From contig NC_091976.1 in assembly GCF_036711975.1 (NCBI RefSeq), positions 33,356,001-33,420,000 on the forward strand: a stretch of 64,000 bases of DNA, in the 5' to 3' direction. Below are positions 1 through 10,364 of the stretch, piece by piece. The notes beneath the pieces were generated by a model that had not been told where the DNA came from, did not search any database, and was given only the letters and a program-made list of their open reading frames with translations. The position numbers and the translations under genes were made by a program. This stretch comes from Onthophagus taurus. Lineage: Eukaryota; Arthropoda; Insecta; Coleoptera; Scarabaeidae. How positions within the stretch are numbered: the stretch's first letter is position 1; the number at the start of each line of letters is the position of its first letter.

Positions 1-291
1 TATGTGTTATAACAGGAATATTTAAAAAAAAATCACTTCCTTTTTTGATCATTTTCCACAATTTGATAAATAAAGTCGATATTGTTGAGGTTAAGTTCTT
101 CTCGAACCAAAAAAACATTCACTATTTATTATAACTAGGATTAAATTGAGACAAAATAATTATAATAAAAAAAAAACATTGTCATGGTTATCAAATTAAT
201 ATATAAATCATTTTTCGATTAACAATTTATAACCAAAATTATAAATCGGACAACTATACACAATAAACTTAAACCTTAACCTATATCTAAC

Positions 292-3200
292 TTAATACCA
301 TCTTCCATCACGTCCTCGATACCCCATCTGTCCCGGTGGTGGATTAAAATTACCCATCCCATCTTCCTGGCGTTGAAAACCAAATACGGGTGGTTTGGGT
401 TGATACCCAAAATTTCTTGAAACGCCCCCAAACCCAACGTCCCTATTTATAGTGGATCCAGGTCCTCGATCACGTTCAAATATGGCACTTCCTTTCACAG
501 TTTCACTTCTGTACCGATCGAATTCATTGTAATCGCTGAAACTATCCGGGGAATTAAACGAGCGTTGTTGATGATTCCTCTTGGCAGTTTCCGGGGATTC
601 AAAATTCGGTTGGTGATACTTTGAAGATGAAGTTGGTGAAGCATTCGCTAATAATTGCGCCGGGGTCATGCTAGCCAACGATTGATTATTTTTCAAGATA
701 CTCTTCGGTTTAGGAAAATCTTCTGGAGAAACTTGGCATGCAACATCGAACGTCATCGAATCATTAGTTTGGGTGGGAACTGAAGCTGTTACTTTTGCGT
801 TTCGAGTCTCGCAATCCGCGCATTTATAACGATCAGTTTGGGTGAACATTGTATGTGTGGGTGTATTTATTAAAGAAATTTTCGTCGATGGTGTTTTATC
901 CGTTTCGAAAATAACGGGGGGTGGTGGTGGGCTTTGGGTACCACTATTTCTTGACTCAATCGATGGTGTTTTTGGTAAATCCTCAAACGTAAATTCTTTT
1001 CCGAATTTACGGAGAAGTTTGGAGAGTTGGGAGGCCATCGTGGGGGAATCTTCCGATGTTTTAGATCTATTCGTAAATTGGAAACGAACCACCGGGATCT
1101 TCTTCAACGGCGATTGATGTTTATGATCGATTTTTTCCGGTTTGATGAGTTTCCTTACGGTGAAACGACTCGAAGATTTTGGTTCCCCGGCGAGTTCTTT
1201 TATAACATCTTGACAGTCTGAGATGACTAAAAGTTGCATATTTTGATAATGAGTTAAAATTTTTTTTTAACCTTCGAGCGGGCGCACCCGATTTTATAAT
1301 ACGAGCGGGCGCGTGGCATAAATTTTATGACATCAGGTCCGGGTTAATAAGTATTACGTTATTTTTAATAAAACAGTTAAAACACATATTTTACTAGAGT
1401 AAAAATATTTAATTTATATTAAACAATTGTTAAAAACATAAATTGAAATCGATTAATTTTTGAAACAAACTACATACCGGGAATTTCATATAAGTCGCAA
1501 TATACAGGGTGATTCTCAACTTACACTCAAACTTATATTTAAACTTGGGGAATTTTTTCCCAACGGGAATAATGACTAATAGGCTACATATCACAGCAAG
1601 TTTTCGAAGTTATTTCCGATATTTTTTATACACAATTGGGCTCCCCGAATCTACGATCCCCCACTAGTGCGGCTTAAACCAGAATGTTGCAAACCAGATT
1701 TTGCAATATTGCTCAGAATTAACTTCCGTGGCGTACACTCTGCTTTCTAAGTGACTCCAAAAATAAAAATCAAGAGGATTGAGGTTGGGCGATCACGATG
1801 ACCTATCCATCTTCCAGGAAACCCATTATCTAGATGTCACCGATTATATCGGATATCTAGGAAACTAAAAAACTTTTACTACAATTTTTTTCACCTATAG
1901 TCATTATTTATCATAAGGAATAAATCCCCAAGTTTACCGTATAGGCTGAGAATCACCCTGTATGAATGCATTAACCATAGTTACGAAACTACTGTGCATT
2001 TACACTGTCCCACATAAAATGCAACATACCTTAATAGTACAGATATTGGGTAGTTTTGCAGAGGAAAAGTTTTTCTTGGAAACAGGTCTACCACTAAACC
2101 CGAATGTTTCTAATTATGGGTCCTACTTTTCGTTCAATAAAAATATCCCACAATCAAACGCTGAATAATAATTAAAACTAGTTAAATAATAATTGGAATT
2201 AATATAAACGTGTATGTAACATATAAATGAAACACAATCAGAAGGAAGGATACCTTTACACGTTAAGGACAGGAATAACAGAAAGGAAAAATTAGCAGCG
2301 CCGGGACTATTGAAATTTTTCCTTTCTGTTATTCCTGTCCTTATAAATTAAAACTAGGATTAATACTAGACCTATAATCCTACTATAAGGTTGTTAGGCC
2401 ATACATATCAAAATATTTCATAGTTCTTGCTTTTAAACCATATTTGCATCAATTCTTTTCTATTGAAAGTTTCTGTTCAAAATATACATATAAAACTATT
2501 TTTAGTGCATAAAATTCTTTAAAATTTTAACATTTGCAAGTTTTTAGTGCATGCTTTCCTGATATATTCTTATTTGAATCCATGTTGCAAGTTCTTATAT
2601 AAATTTAAAATGATGATTAATTAGAAATAATTAAAATACTTCTTGTACTTGCTGTTTAAATATTTATTGAAACCGGTTTCGAAGTATTACTTCATCATCA
2701 GTCAAAACGTCAAGTCCTTAAAAAATGTAAATCATCATAGAATAACACACCTATTGAAAATAAACATTCAACGAACAAACCTCATTAAGAAACTATCGAA
2801 ACAAAATCTTATAGTTAACACGTTACAATTTGTCATGAGATAAAATGATGCATTGAATGATTCTAGTTTTAGGTCTTGTGTTAGTTCGAGTGATAATGCT
2901 ACTGTAAAACTAGAACTAACACAAGACCTAGAAAGTTTCGGGTTTAGCCGTGCGTCTGAAAACGAATGTTTCTAGTTCTAGTGCTAGTTCAATAAAATAT
3001 GCAACGTAGTGATTTCTTATGCTAACTAGCGCTACCTACTAATGTCACTAGAACTAACATTAGACCCAGAACTAGAAACATTCGGGTTTAGCTGCACGTC
3101 TCTCAAAACGACTAAACCCAAATGATTCTAGGTCTTGTGTTAGTTCTAGTCTTCTAGTGATAGTGCTAGTATAAAACTAGAAACATTCGAATGTTTTTTG

Positions 3201-6200
3201 TTCTAGGTCTAATGTTAGTTTTAGTTTTATACTAGCACCATCACTACAGAGCGTTCAACAATGATTCTGAGGTGTTTGAATTTCCCGCTTTTGCGTTTAA
3301 TTTTTAAGGTTGGTATGAGAAAACTAATAAGCATAGGCGTATCATAGGAAAAATGTTTAAGATTTATCAATGTGTAACTTTATTAACAAAATTTAAAAAT
3401 GTATATGAAATCAATTGATATTTATTCACATTTTGTTATAATAATTGTTGAAACTTGTTAACTCGAAAGCAATTAAAACATCCACAACCACGCCACTAAT
3501 TGTTAAAAATACGTCGAAAACACAAGCCGGTACCAACGTTGTTTGTCAAATGTTACTAAAAGTCAAGCGCGCCAAATTCAAATACCTTACAATTATTGTT
3601 GAACGCTCTGTGGAACTAACACAAGACCTAAAACTAGAATCATTCGGGTTTAGGCGTCTTGAGATATTTGCGGTTAAATCCTAATGTTTCTAGTTGTTGA
3701 TGTAGTGTTAGTTCTAGTGATAGTGCTAGTATAAAACTAGAATTAATATTAGACCTAGAACAAGAAACAAAAATATGCAACATAGTGATATCTAATGCTC
3801 CTTAGCATTGTTACTAGAACTAACATTTGATCTAGAACTAGAAACATTCAAAATGTGGTAAAAATTTAAAAGAACTCTTTCTCAGTTTTTTAATAAATAT
3901 ACTTAGAGGACCGGTTTCGACAAATACTTATGATCATCAGCTAAATCTACAAGCGAAATTATAATTAAAAGTATATAGAATTAAATAAAATAGATAAAAA
4001 AATAAATAAACTTATAGTCAAAAAATAATAAAACTCACAATATAAAATGATTTAAAAACTAAAATAACAGAAAATAAAGATGTGAAGTGGACGACACTGA
4101 ACAGGTTAAATTGGAGTAATCACATAAGAATAAAACAAGTTTCACGATATGTTAAAAACTAGAACTTTAAGTATGAGTATAGAGGTTGATAAATGGAGCA
4201 AAGCTGATTGTTCATTAATTTTTGATTTTTATGTTTGTGTTTGTCTATCTTAAGTTGTTGTAATACGTCTAATTTTTTACCCTTCTTACAGTTGTGTATG
4301 AGAGATACGTTATTATAATCTATGTTATGATTAAATACTATTCTATGTTGGTAAACATTTGATGAGGAAGTATTTTTATGTTTCTTAATTCTTTTTGCGA
4401 GTTTTCTACCTGTTTGACTGATGTATCTTTATATTTAATAGAATATACACAATTTTTATTTAACATATGTTCTTTGACAATATATCTATAAGTTTGTAGT
4501 TATTTTTAAAACCAATATTGATATTATTTTGTTTAAGAATACGTTTAAGTTTATAATTTATGTCATTATAGGGTAAAGAACGAAATGTGGTGTGTTCATT
4601 AGTATCCATAGTAAACAATGGGTCTAATTTTATTATAACATTATATAGTATTTTGTTAATTATATTTGGGGGATAGTTATTTTCTATGGCTAGTTTATTT
4701 ATGAAATTAAATTCGTTTTGTATAGAAGTTGTATTAATAGAGTATCGTATGGAATAGTAGTGTTCAAATTTGTTGATTTCCTATATATGTCAAAAGTTAG
4801 GTCTAGGTCATTTTCATTTATAGTTAAGTCAAGAAAATTGATTTTTCTATCTATTTCAATTTCTAAAGTGAATTTCAACTTCTCATGAATATTGTTTATA
4901 TATTTTAACATTGCTATAAGATCTTCATTGGTACCTTCCCATAGACAAAAAACATCATCCACATATCTAATCCATTTTTTGATGTTGTTAGAATAAGCAT
5001 TAAGTTTGTAGATTTTAGCTGATGATGATAAGTATTTGTCGAAATCGGTCCTAAGTATATTTATTAAAAAACTGAGAAAGAGTTCTTTTAAATTTTTACC
5101 ATATTTTAAATCATACACCTTAGTTTATGCATTTATTAGAATAGAAACATTCAGGTTTAGCCGTCTTAAGAGACGCACAGCTAAACCCCCTTGTCTTAGT
5201 TCTAGTGCAAAACCAGAACTAACACAAGACGTAGAATTAGAAACATTCTGGTTTAACCGCACGTCCCTCAGGACGGCTAAACCCGAATGATTCTAATTCT
5301 AGGTCTTGTGTTAGTGCTAGTATAAAACTAGAACTAACACTAGACCTAGAACTAGAAAGTCTGAAGACGCACGGCTAAACCCGCATGTTTTAGTTCTAGG
5401 TCTAGTGTTAGTTCTATTAGAATATGAACTAGAAACATTCTGGTTTAGTTCTTAAGACGACTAAACCCGAATGTTAGTCCTAGTTTAGTCCTTTGAATAT
5501 ACAGGGTGCCCATTATGTATGGAATATAGTATATATCTCGGTAAATGTTGACTTTATAAAAAAACTTTTTATACAAAAGCTGTTTCATATTTTATTTGCC
5601 ATAATAAGACAGCATTCAATTGTTTTTATTTCAGAAAACAAATGAGCAACGAATAACGCTTGAATTTTTTTAAATGGCAATGTACCCTTTCGTTAGGTTC
5701 ATTTGATAAACATTTTCTTTCTCTCTACGATAACGTAAAATTTTAGTACCCTTACATTAGAAAATTTTTGAAAAAAATGTAAAAATTGTTTATTAAGAAA
5801 AATTAATCAATAACATTAATCTAGATATCCGAGATCGTCAAGTACCTCGAATTATTACCGTAAATTAAATTTACATAAAACAAATAAACGAAAAATTAGT
5901 GTACATTTCCAATAATTCGAGGTACTTGACGATCTCGGATATCTAGATTAAATAACTTAACAATTTTTGAAAAAAAATTTCTGATCTGAGGGTACTAAAA
6001 TTTTACGTCATTGTAAAGGGAAAAAAAATCTCTATCATATGAGCCTAACGAAAGGGTACATTGCCATTTAAAAAACGTCCAGTGTTATTCGTTGCTCATT
6101 TATTTTCTGAAATAAAAACAATTGAATGCTGTCTTATTATGGCCAATAAAATATTAAACAACTTTTGTATAAAATGTTTTTTTATAAAGTTGATACTTAC

Positions 6201-8107
6201 CAAGATATATACTATATTCCGTACATAATGGGCACCTTGTATTGAACATTTCCATAAACTAACGAAAAACCGTAGATTGAAATTTTGAAAAGATAAAAAA
6301 CGATCCGCAACCTTCATGTATGACTCAAAATCTGTTTATAATACATTTATATCCCTTAATACATCCCATAATATAAATACGGCCTTAAACACAGCAATGA
6401 ATGTGTAAATTTTTTGTCATTTATAACTTTTTTTGCCATAAAGACAATTTTTTTAAATCATGTTCTAAATACATAGTTACATTGTGCTAAATAATAAATA
6501 TATAAATACTTTAGCGTTAAATCCTTTCAAATGCATAATATAAAGAGATATATTATAAAAACGAAAACTGTCATAAATTTTGACAGCGCGCCAGCTCGAA
6601 GGTTAAAATGGGTTTAAAAAAATTTTACTCACCTTTTATTTTATTTTGAATATTTTGAGGTCTAGATTCATCTAAATTTCATGGAAAAAAAAATCGTTTT
6701 TCAATTAAAAACCACTTTAAAATTCGACACATTTCAATTAAAAAAAAAAATTATCCCACCTGTAAATTTTCCTGTTAAACTGAGATAGTCACTTAACATT
6801 ATCTTCTTATCATTAAAAAGCTGCAAGATAAATCCACAATAAAATTTCAAATTCTTCTTTGAATTTTTTAATAAATCGAATACCTTTGATAAAGCGTCCT
6901 TTCCTAAAAGTGGCGACGTTGATGGTTTTTGCAAAATTTGATTGTGAGCGATAAAATCGTTGGGCATTGGGACGGGTTGGGGATTTTCCATCATATACGG
7001 TATATGTGTCGGTTGTAACGGGATCATATGATCGGGGGGAATAAATCCTAAAGATCTAGGAGGAAACATTGGTGGCCCCATATCCGATTGGCCAATAAAA
7101 AATTGTTGATCATAATCCGATTGGGGGGGAATAATCAAAGTTTGGGGAATAAAATTTTGAGGTGGCGGAACTGGAGTGGGTAAAAATCCCGATAAAAGCG
7201 CGCTAGATTTCGATAAAATATCCGGTAAAGTGTCTTTAAATAAAATTTTATCTTCCGGTTTTAATTTATCACCTAATTCCTGCAAAAACGTTTTGTTTCT
7301 TCTTGGACTCCTCGAGCGAGATCTCCTCCGCAACCATCGTTCTCGTTCTGAAATATCCGATTGAGGGGTCTTCGAACGTCGTCTTCTTGGACTCCTTGAA
7401 ACACTGTTTCTTCTTCGGATATCCCTCCGATCGTCAATGCGTCTATTTCGTTTTTCACCTCCTGGTTGCGAGATTCTTCTGGGGCTTCTAGTTCGCGATC
7501 TTGTTTTTTGGGGGCGTCTTAAAGGGCTCCTTCGTCGAATTGGACTCCTTCGAATCCTCTCTGGAGATGATTTCCGATGTTTTCTACCAATTTCTTGGCT
7601 CCGATTTCTTTCAACGCTTCGACGAATCTTCTGGAGTTTAGTTGTAACCGTGGATGAAGATAATTTGATGATATCCACTTCCATTTCCATCCCAGGGGGG
7701 ACCAAACCGGTTTCAACAACTTTTAATTTTTCTGATATAAATTTCGCTTTTTGATCTTTCGCACATTTATCTTTATCCCGGAGAATATCCCGTTGTGTTT
7801 TTGAGGGATCCCGACGATCGCGTTCCTTTTCGTTTTGATCCGAAGAGCGGTGCCGGCGGGGTGATTTAGTACGTTGACACTTCCTTCGAGGTGAACGGCT
7901 TTTTTGAGGTGATTTTTTAACTTTATCGTTTTTCTTGGACTCCTCTTCATCCCAAGTATCAACAACATTTAACCCATCAATAAAGTCTTCGTTCATAAAG
8001 TCATCAAAGAAATTCTCGGGGACATCCTCTTCCAGTTGTTGCTCTTTGTCATGTGATGGGTCACTATCGTTTTCAATTTCCGTCGATTTTGTTTCAGCAT
8101 TTTCCAT
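292..8107 (-). CDS. RS-rich nuclear protein, three coding exons, function unknown
   Basis: I do not recognise an orthologue. Coding exons on the minus strand are 8107-6760, 6671-6633 (39 nt) and 1226-292. All introns are phase 1, with donors GTGGGA and GTGAGT and acceptors ending TTTAG, and the total of 2322 nt encodes 773 aa. The first 60 residues are acidic (FFDDFMNEDFIDGL, then DTWDEEE). Residues about 65-275 are rich in RS, SPRR and RRRS, as in splicing or nuclear-speckle proteins. A proline- and methionine-rich stretch follows (about 310-410). The last exon has one CxxC (YKCADC), a run of five prolines and a Gly/Arg/Tyr tail. A role in RNA processing is inference from composition only. 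Reading exon 1 past 6760 or exon 3 upstream of 1226 as coding would be wrong, since consistent splice sites lie there. The second intron is enlarged to 5.4 kb by a transposon. The minus-strand AATAAA near 124-129 is a possible polyadenylation signal. Confidence 0.72.
1475..2165. repeat. Dispersed repeat ending in TACCGGGAATTTCATA
   Basis: It starts with TACCGGGAATTTCATA at 1475. After an inserted mariner remnant (1505-1960) it continues with ACCATAGTTACGAAACTACT and an ACATAAAATGCAACATA stretch. The same order (end motif, then the same two stretches) recurs at 21366-21690. An inverted form is at 59030-59123. The family is therefore repeated three times in the window and has acquired insertions just inside the end motif. 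Its class is unknown. It is often joined to the CTAG palindromic repeat. Confidence 0.5.
1505..1960 (-). mobile_element. Mariner/Tc1-like element remnant with transposase C-terminal fragment
   Basis: It begins CAGGGTGATTCTCA and ends with the exact complement TGAGAATCACCCTG, flanked on both sides by TA (1503-1504, 1961-1962), the target site of Tc1/mariner elements. On the minus strand around 1810-1690 a reading frame resembles the catalytic-domain end of mariner-type DDE transposases (PNLNPLDFYFWSHLESRVYA; the family pattern is a P-L-NP-D-F-W run). Only about 150 nt of this region survives, so the copy is dead. Confidence 0.6.
2264..2343. repeat. Perfect 30-bp inverted repeat with 20-nt loop
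   Basis: The arms at 2264-2293 and 2314-2343 are exact complements over 30 bp, starting TAAGGACAGGAATAACAG, with a 20-nt loop. A transcript from either strand would fold into an 80-nt hairpin. It may be a small foldback insertion or a small-RNA precursor. Nothing in the sequence decides between these. Confidence 0.7.
2660..2715 (-). ncRNA. Hammerhead ribozyme motif (Penelope-type), copy 1
   Basis: Minus strand, 5' to 3': stem I strand TTGA, core CTGATGA (2701-2695), one bulged T, stem II GAAGT-AAT-ACTTC (perfect 5 bp), core GAAA (2680-2677), a very short stem III from the palindrome ACCGGT, cleavage position T, then TCAA, which pairs with TTGA to close stem I. All hammerhead core nucleotides (CUGANGA and GAAA) are present. 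The bulge after CTGATGA and the tiny stem III depart from the textbook form; minimal stem III is known in Penelope-like retroelement ribozymes, where a dimer may be the active form. Confidence 0.6.
2855..3245. repeat. CTAG-rich palindromic repeats, degenerate
   Basis: These are several diverged copies of the window-wide repeat built from GAACTAACACTAGACCTAGA, the half-palindrome around GGGTTTAGCCG, and their complements (for example 2860-2990, 3045-3140 and 3180-3240). The clean arrays are at 35.75-37.07 and 57.66-59.05 kb. Confidence 0.75.
3600..3850. repeat. CTAG-rich palindromic repeats, degenerate
   Basis: This is the same family as 2855-3245. CTAACACAAGACCTA leads into a GGGTTTAG half-palindrome and complementary copies. 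The segment 3245-3600 between the two blocks has no gene. It contains AGCGTTCAACAATG near 3250 and its complement CATTGTTGAACGCT... as TTGTTGAACGCTC near 3600, so the blocks sit on a diverged larger inverted repeat. Confidence 0.7.
3900..3950 (-). ncRNA. Hammerhead ribozyme motif, copy 2 (decayed)
   Basis: Minus strand: CTGATGA (3940-3934), a stem II segment of 15 nt, GAAA (3918-3915), then CCGGTC with C at the cleavage position. The strand following cleavage reads CTCTAAG where copy 3 has CTAAG, an apparent CT duplication that weakens stem I. Stem II pairs poorly. It lies downstream of the Penelope-like coding remnant and in the same orientation, where a terminal ribozyme would be expected. 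Confidence 0.5.
4150..5118 (-). mobile_element. Penelope-like retroelement remnant (RT palm and decayed GIY-YIG region)
   Basis: The open frame at 5118-4699 contains KWIRYVDDVFCLWEG, the reverse-transcriptase active site (YVDD), followed by INFLDLTI and FDIYRKST, an order typical of Penelope-like elements. Downstream, across frameshifts, minus-strand segments near 4420-4260 read like the linker and endonuclease region (GRKLAKRIKKHKN; later KGKKLDVLQQLKI), matching the C-terminal GIY-YIG part of such elements. The copy is truncated and frame-broken. Hammerhead motifs lie on both sides in opposite orientation. The N-terminal codons of the frame run antisense through ribozyme copy 3, so its apparent start is not original. 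Confidence 0.72.
5010..5056 (+). ncRNA. Hammerhead ribozyme motif, copy 3 (best conserved ends)
   Basis: Plus strand: TTTTAG, CTGATGA (5019-5025), bulged T, stem II GATAA-GTAT-TTGTC, GAAA (5041-5044), short stem III ATCGGT, C at the cleavage position (5050; a GUC triplet), then CTAAG. CTAAG pairs with TTTTAG over five positions (one G-U) to form stem I. It is inverted relative to copy 2 at 3900-3950, and the two share flanking sequence up to the complement of CAGTTTTTTAATAAATATAC, as expected for inverted Penelope terminal repeats. Confidence 0.58.
5140..5490. repeat. CTAG-rich palindromic repeats
   Basis: Four or so diverged half-palindromes (GGTTTAGCCGTC, GACGGCTAAACCC) are joined by TAACACTAGACCTAGAACTA segments. 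The block abuts the TA-flanked foldback that begins at 5502. Confidence 0.75.
5502..6239. mobile_element. TA-flanked foldback element, 738 bp
   Basis: The element begins CAGGGTGCCCATTATGTA and ends with its near complement (TACATAATGGGCACCTTG), flanked by TA on both sides. The two halves are complementary along almost their whole length; the central palindrome around 5820-5855 and 5905-5950 (TCTAGATATCCGAGATCG) is nearly perfect. It carries no coding capacity. The CAGGGTG terminus and TA target are shared with the elements at 1505 and 12242, so one mariner-type transposase family may have moved all three. Confidence 0.72.
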
Positions 8108-8746
8108 TTTCGTTGAGTGCTTTTTACAAAAACCAAAATAATTTACTTATAAGCTATTTAAGATAAAAATACAAATAATGCTTCACTTAAAACTTCTACA
8201 TAATCCTCAAAATTTATTACATTCCTTGGAGCGACTCTTTTCGTAGATTATCCACAGAAATATTTACCTAAACGTATCCTTTGTTAATTTAAGTGGATTT
8301 TCACTAAAAACACCCGTTTAGAGCATAATTTTAATGCAAATCCTTGCACTAAAAGAAACGTCAAATTTGTTTGGTTATGAAGCGAAGATGGCTACGTTCT
8401 AAAATTGGTACAATTAATTATAAATTCCCACATAATTATAATTTAACAAATAAAAATAATCGACTTTTCTTTAATTTCCTTTTAATTTATTCTCTGCATT
8501 AATTAAAATCGTTACCACAAAAACCTCAAATAAAACATTTTCCTAACTTACCGACATCTTATTGACGTTTACTACGTCAATTTTAAAATATCAATAAATA
8601 ATCAAAAAGCTTGCAAATCAAAGGTTAAATTAGATAATTAAAGGCTTTTTTGTATCACTTTAATTTAGAAAATTCCCTATAATTATATTCAACTATATAT
8701 TATAAAAGCAAAGTTCTTTTTGTACCTAATTTCATAATGTACAACT
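8108..8746. promoter_or_regulatory. Divergent intergenic region, RS gene / odorant receptor
   Basis: The region is 639 bp of AT-rich DNA between the start codons of two divergent genes. It should hold the 5' UTR and promoter of the RS-rich gene (minus) and the promoter of the odorant receptor (plus). I see no convincing TATA box or named motif and no repeat. Confidence 0.4.
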
Positions 8747-10143
8747 ATGGAACTTAAAAGATTCAGATCTGAGATAGAAATCTTAAAAAAGTGGAAAATA
8801 TGGCCTGAAAATGAATCTGAATTAAAATACGCATTAAAAGTAACCTTACAGTACTCGATTATAACGTTTCCACTTCTTATTGGAGTCATTAATAATATTT
8901 ATCACTTATTAACAGGTTTTTCACTTTTACCCTGTTTTTTTATTAATTAAAATTGTTTTTAATTTTAGAGAATTTGCCGTTTAAAGAAATTTTAGTAAAC
9001 TCAGTTGTACCATTAACTTCAATTAACATTTTTTACTCAACCCCTCTTTTAGCGATTTCCGCAAGAAAAATCTCGAAACATTTGTATGAGTTAGAAGATT
9101 TTACACGATTCGGAATTCCATCGAACCATAAAAAGAATTTGGACATTCTCAATAAATTAATTGACTTTTTTAGATGGTCTGTAAGAATTGGAATCATTCT
9201 TTGTACATTAATCGGTTATATCACCCAAGAAAAATGTAAATCCAAGCAATTAGTATCCAAATTGAGTACATGCGGATTATTTATCGATGTTAGATATGAA
9301 TTTGACGTTCATAAATCGCCCATTTTTGAGGTTTATCTTATTTATCAATGTGTTTCTTTGTGTATATCTTATGATATCGCCGTTCATGTTGGTTGTTTAA
9401 TCTCCGTTGGGAACCTAGTTTTATGCAATATGTTGGATCACTTAAAATCGATGATTTGCGATGGATTTACTAAAGAATTTAATAAGAAAACGTTAATTGA
9501 ATGTATTCAATATCACGTTCATATTATAAGGTTGCAATTTGGGTTGCCTACATTTATTGTCTTTTAATTAATTAATTTAAAATTAATTTTTAGATTATGC
9601 GATCAACACAATCAAAATTTTAAACAAATCGTTTTAGTTTTGATGTTATCTTTACATATTTTTATTGGAGTCCCCGCTTTTGTGTTTATTATGGTAAAAT
9701 AATTTTTGTTAGGTTAGGATGTTTTATAATTATTACAGTGTATTTTTTTAGACTTTCGATTTAAAAGCTCTCGTTATATTATTTTGTTGGATAATTGGGC
9801 TGGGGTTGGGCCCATATCTCGGACAATTATTAATCGATAAAAGCACGGAGATATCTTACGTAATTTATGATGTAAATTGGTACGATTTAGATGTTAAAAC
9901 TCAAAAATTAATTTATTTCATAATACTTAATGCGCAAAAAGAATTGAAATGCACCTCGTCAAATTCGTTATATACTTTAAACTTTGAAGCTATTAAGCAG
10001 GTAAATTAACAATTTAAAAATAAATTAGGCAACTCATTTAGCGTTGTTATTTGGGTTGCCTATATAGTTTATAAAATTTTTTTTAGACATTAATAGGGGC
10101 TTATAATTACATCGCATTACTTTACACATTATTAAACAAATAA
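8747..10143 (+). CDS. Odorant receptor (insect 7tm_6 family), five exons
   Basis: This is a ligand-binding subunit of an insect odorant-gated cation channel, expected in the membrane of olfactory neurons with the co-receptor Orco. The exons are 8747-8915, 8969-9530, 9594-9693, 9752-10000 and 10087-10143. Phases are consistent and the total of 1137 nt encodes 378 aa, the usual length. Family hallmarks are the N-terminal block with KKWKIWP; several hydrophobic segments; the CIQYHVHIIR helix before the third junction (the usual short-exon boundary); the conserved GQLLIDKSTEISYVIYDVNW region, followed by DLDVKTQKLIYFIILNAQK; and the last exon TLIGAYNYIALLYTLLNK. The short C-terminal exons match the standard insect receptor gene structure. 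The ligand cannot be told. No frame break is seen, so it should be functional. Confidence 0.93.
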
Positions 10144-10364
10144 TAGTCTACGTTTATACCTAAAGTATAAAAATATTTGTAAAAGCAACGATGAATTCGA
10201 GATAAAAACTTCATTGTTAAGAATTGTTGAATCTAGACTATTGTTCGTCCATACAAAAAAAATAAACAAATTTATCAAGTTAATTTGCGTTTTACTCCAA
10301 ATTTAAGATAATCTTAAAACTAGGTTAACAGTATTCGTTAATTTAAAGGTGCGTGTCGTTAAAA

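Larger units (their letters stand above)
1271..6602. mobile_element. TTAA-flanked, piggyBac-like element filling an intron
   Basis: The ends are inverted and match at 14 of 15 positions: CCTTCGAGCGGGCGC at 1271-1285 and the complement of CCTTCGAGCTGGCGC ending at 6602. Each is flanked by TTAA (1267-1270 and 6603-6606), the target duplication of piggyBac-type elements. A second CGAGCGGGCGC lies just inside the left end (1302-1312). Without it the host intron would be about 70 nt, like others here. I see no piggyBac transposase; the interior is occupied by later insertions (mariner remnant, hairpin, Penelope-like remnant, foldback and CTAG repeats). It is therefore non-autonomous, or has lost its gene. 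Confidence 0.62.

Noticed and set aside
7176-8141. Plus- and minus-strand frames overlapping the RS-rich gene
   Set aside because: They are shadows of the RS/SPRR codons in other frames; the gene's own frame is joined by consistent splice sites.
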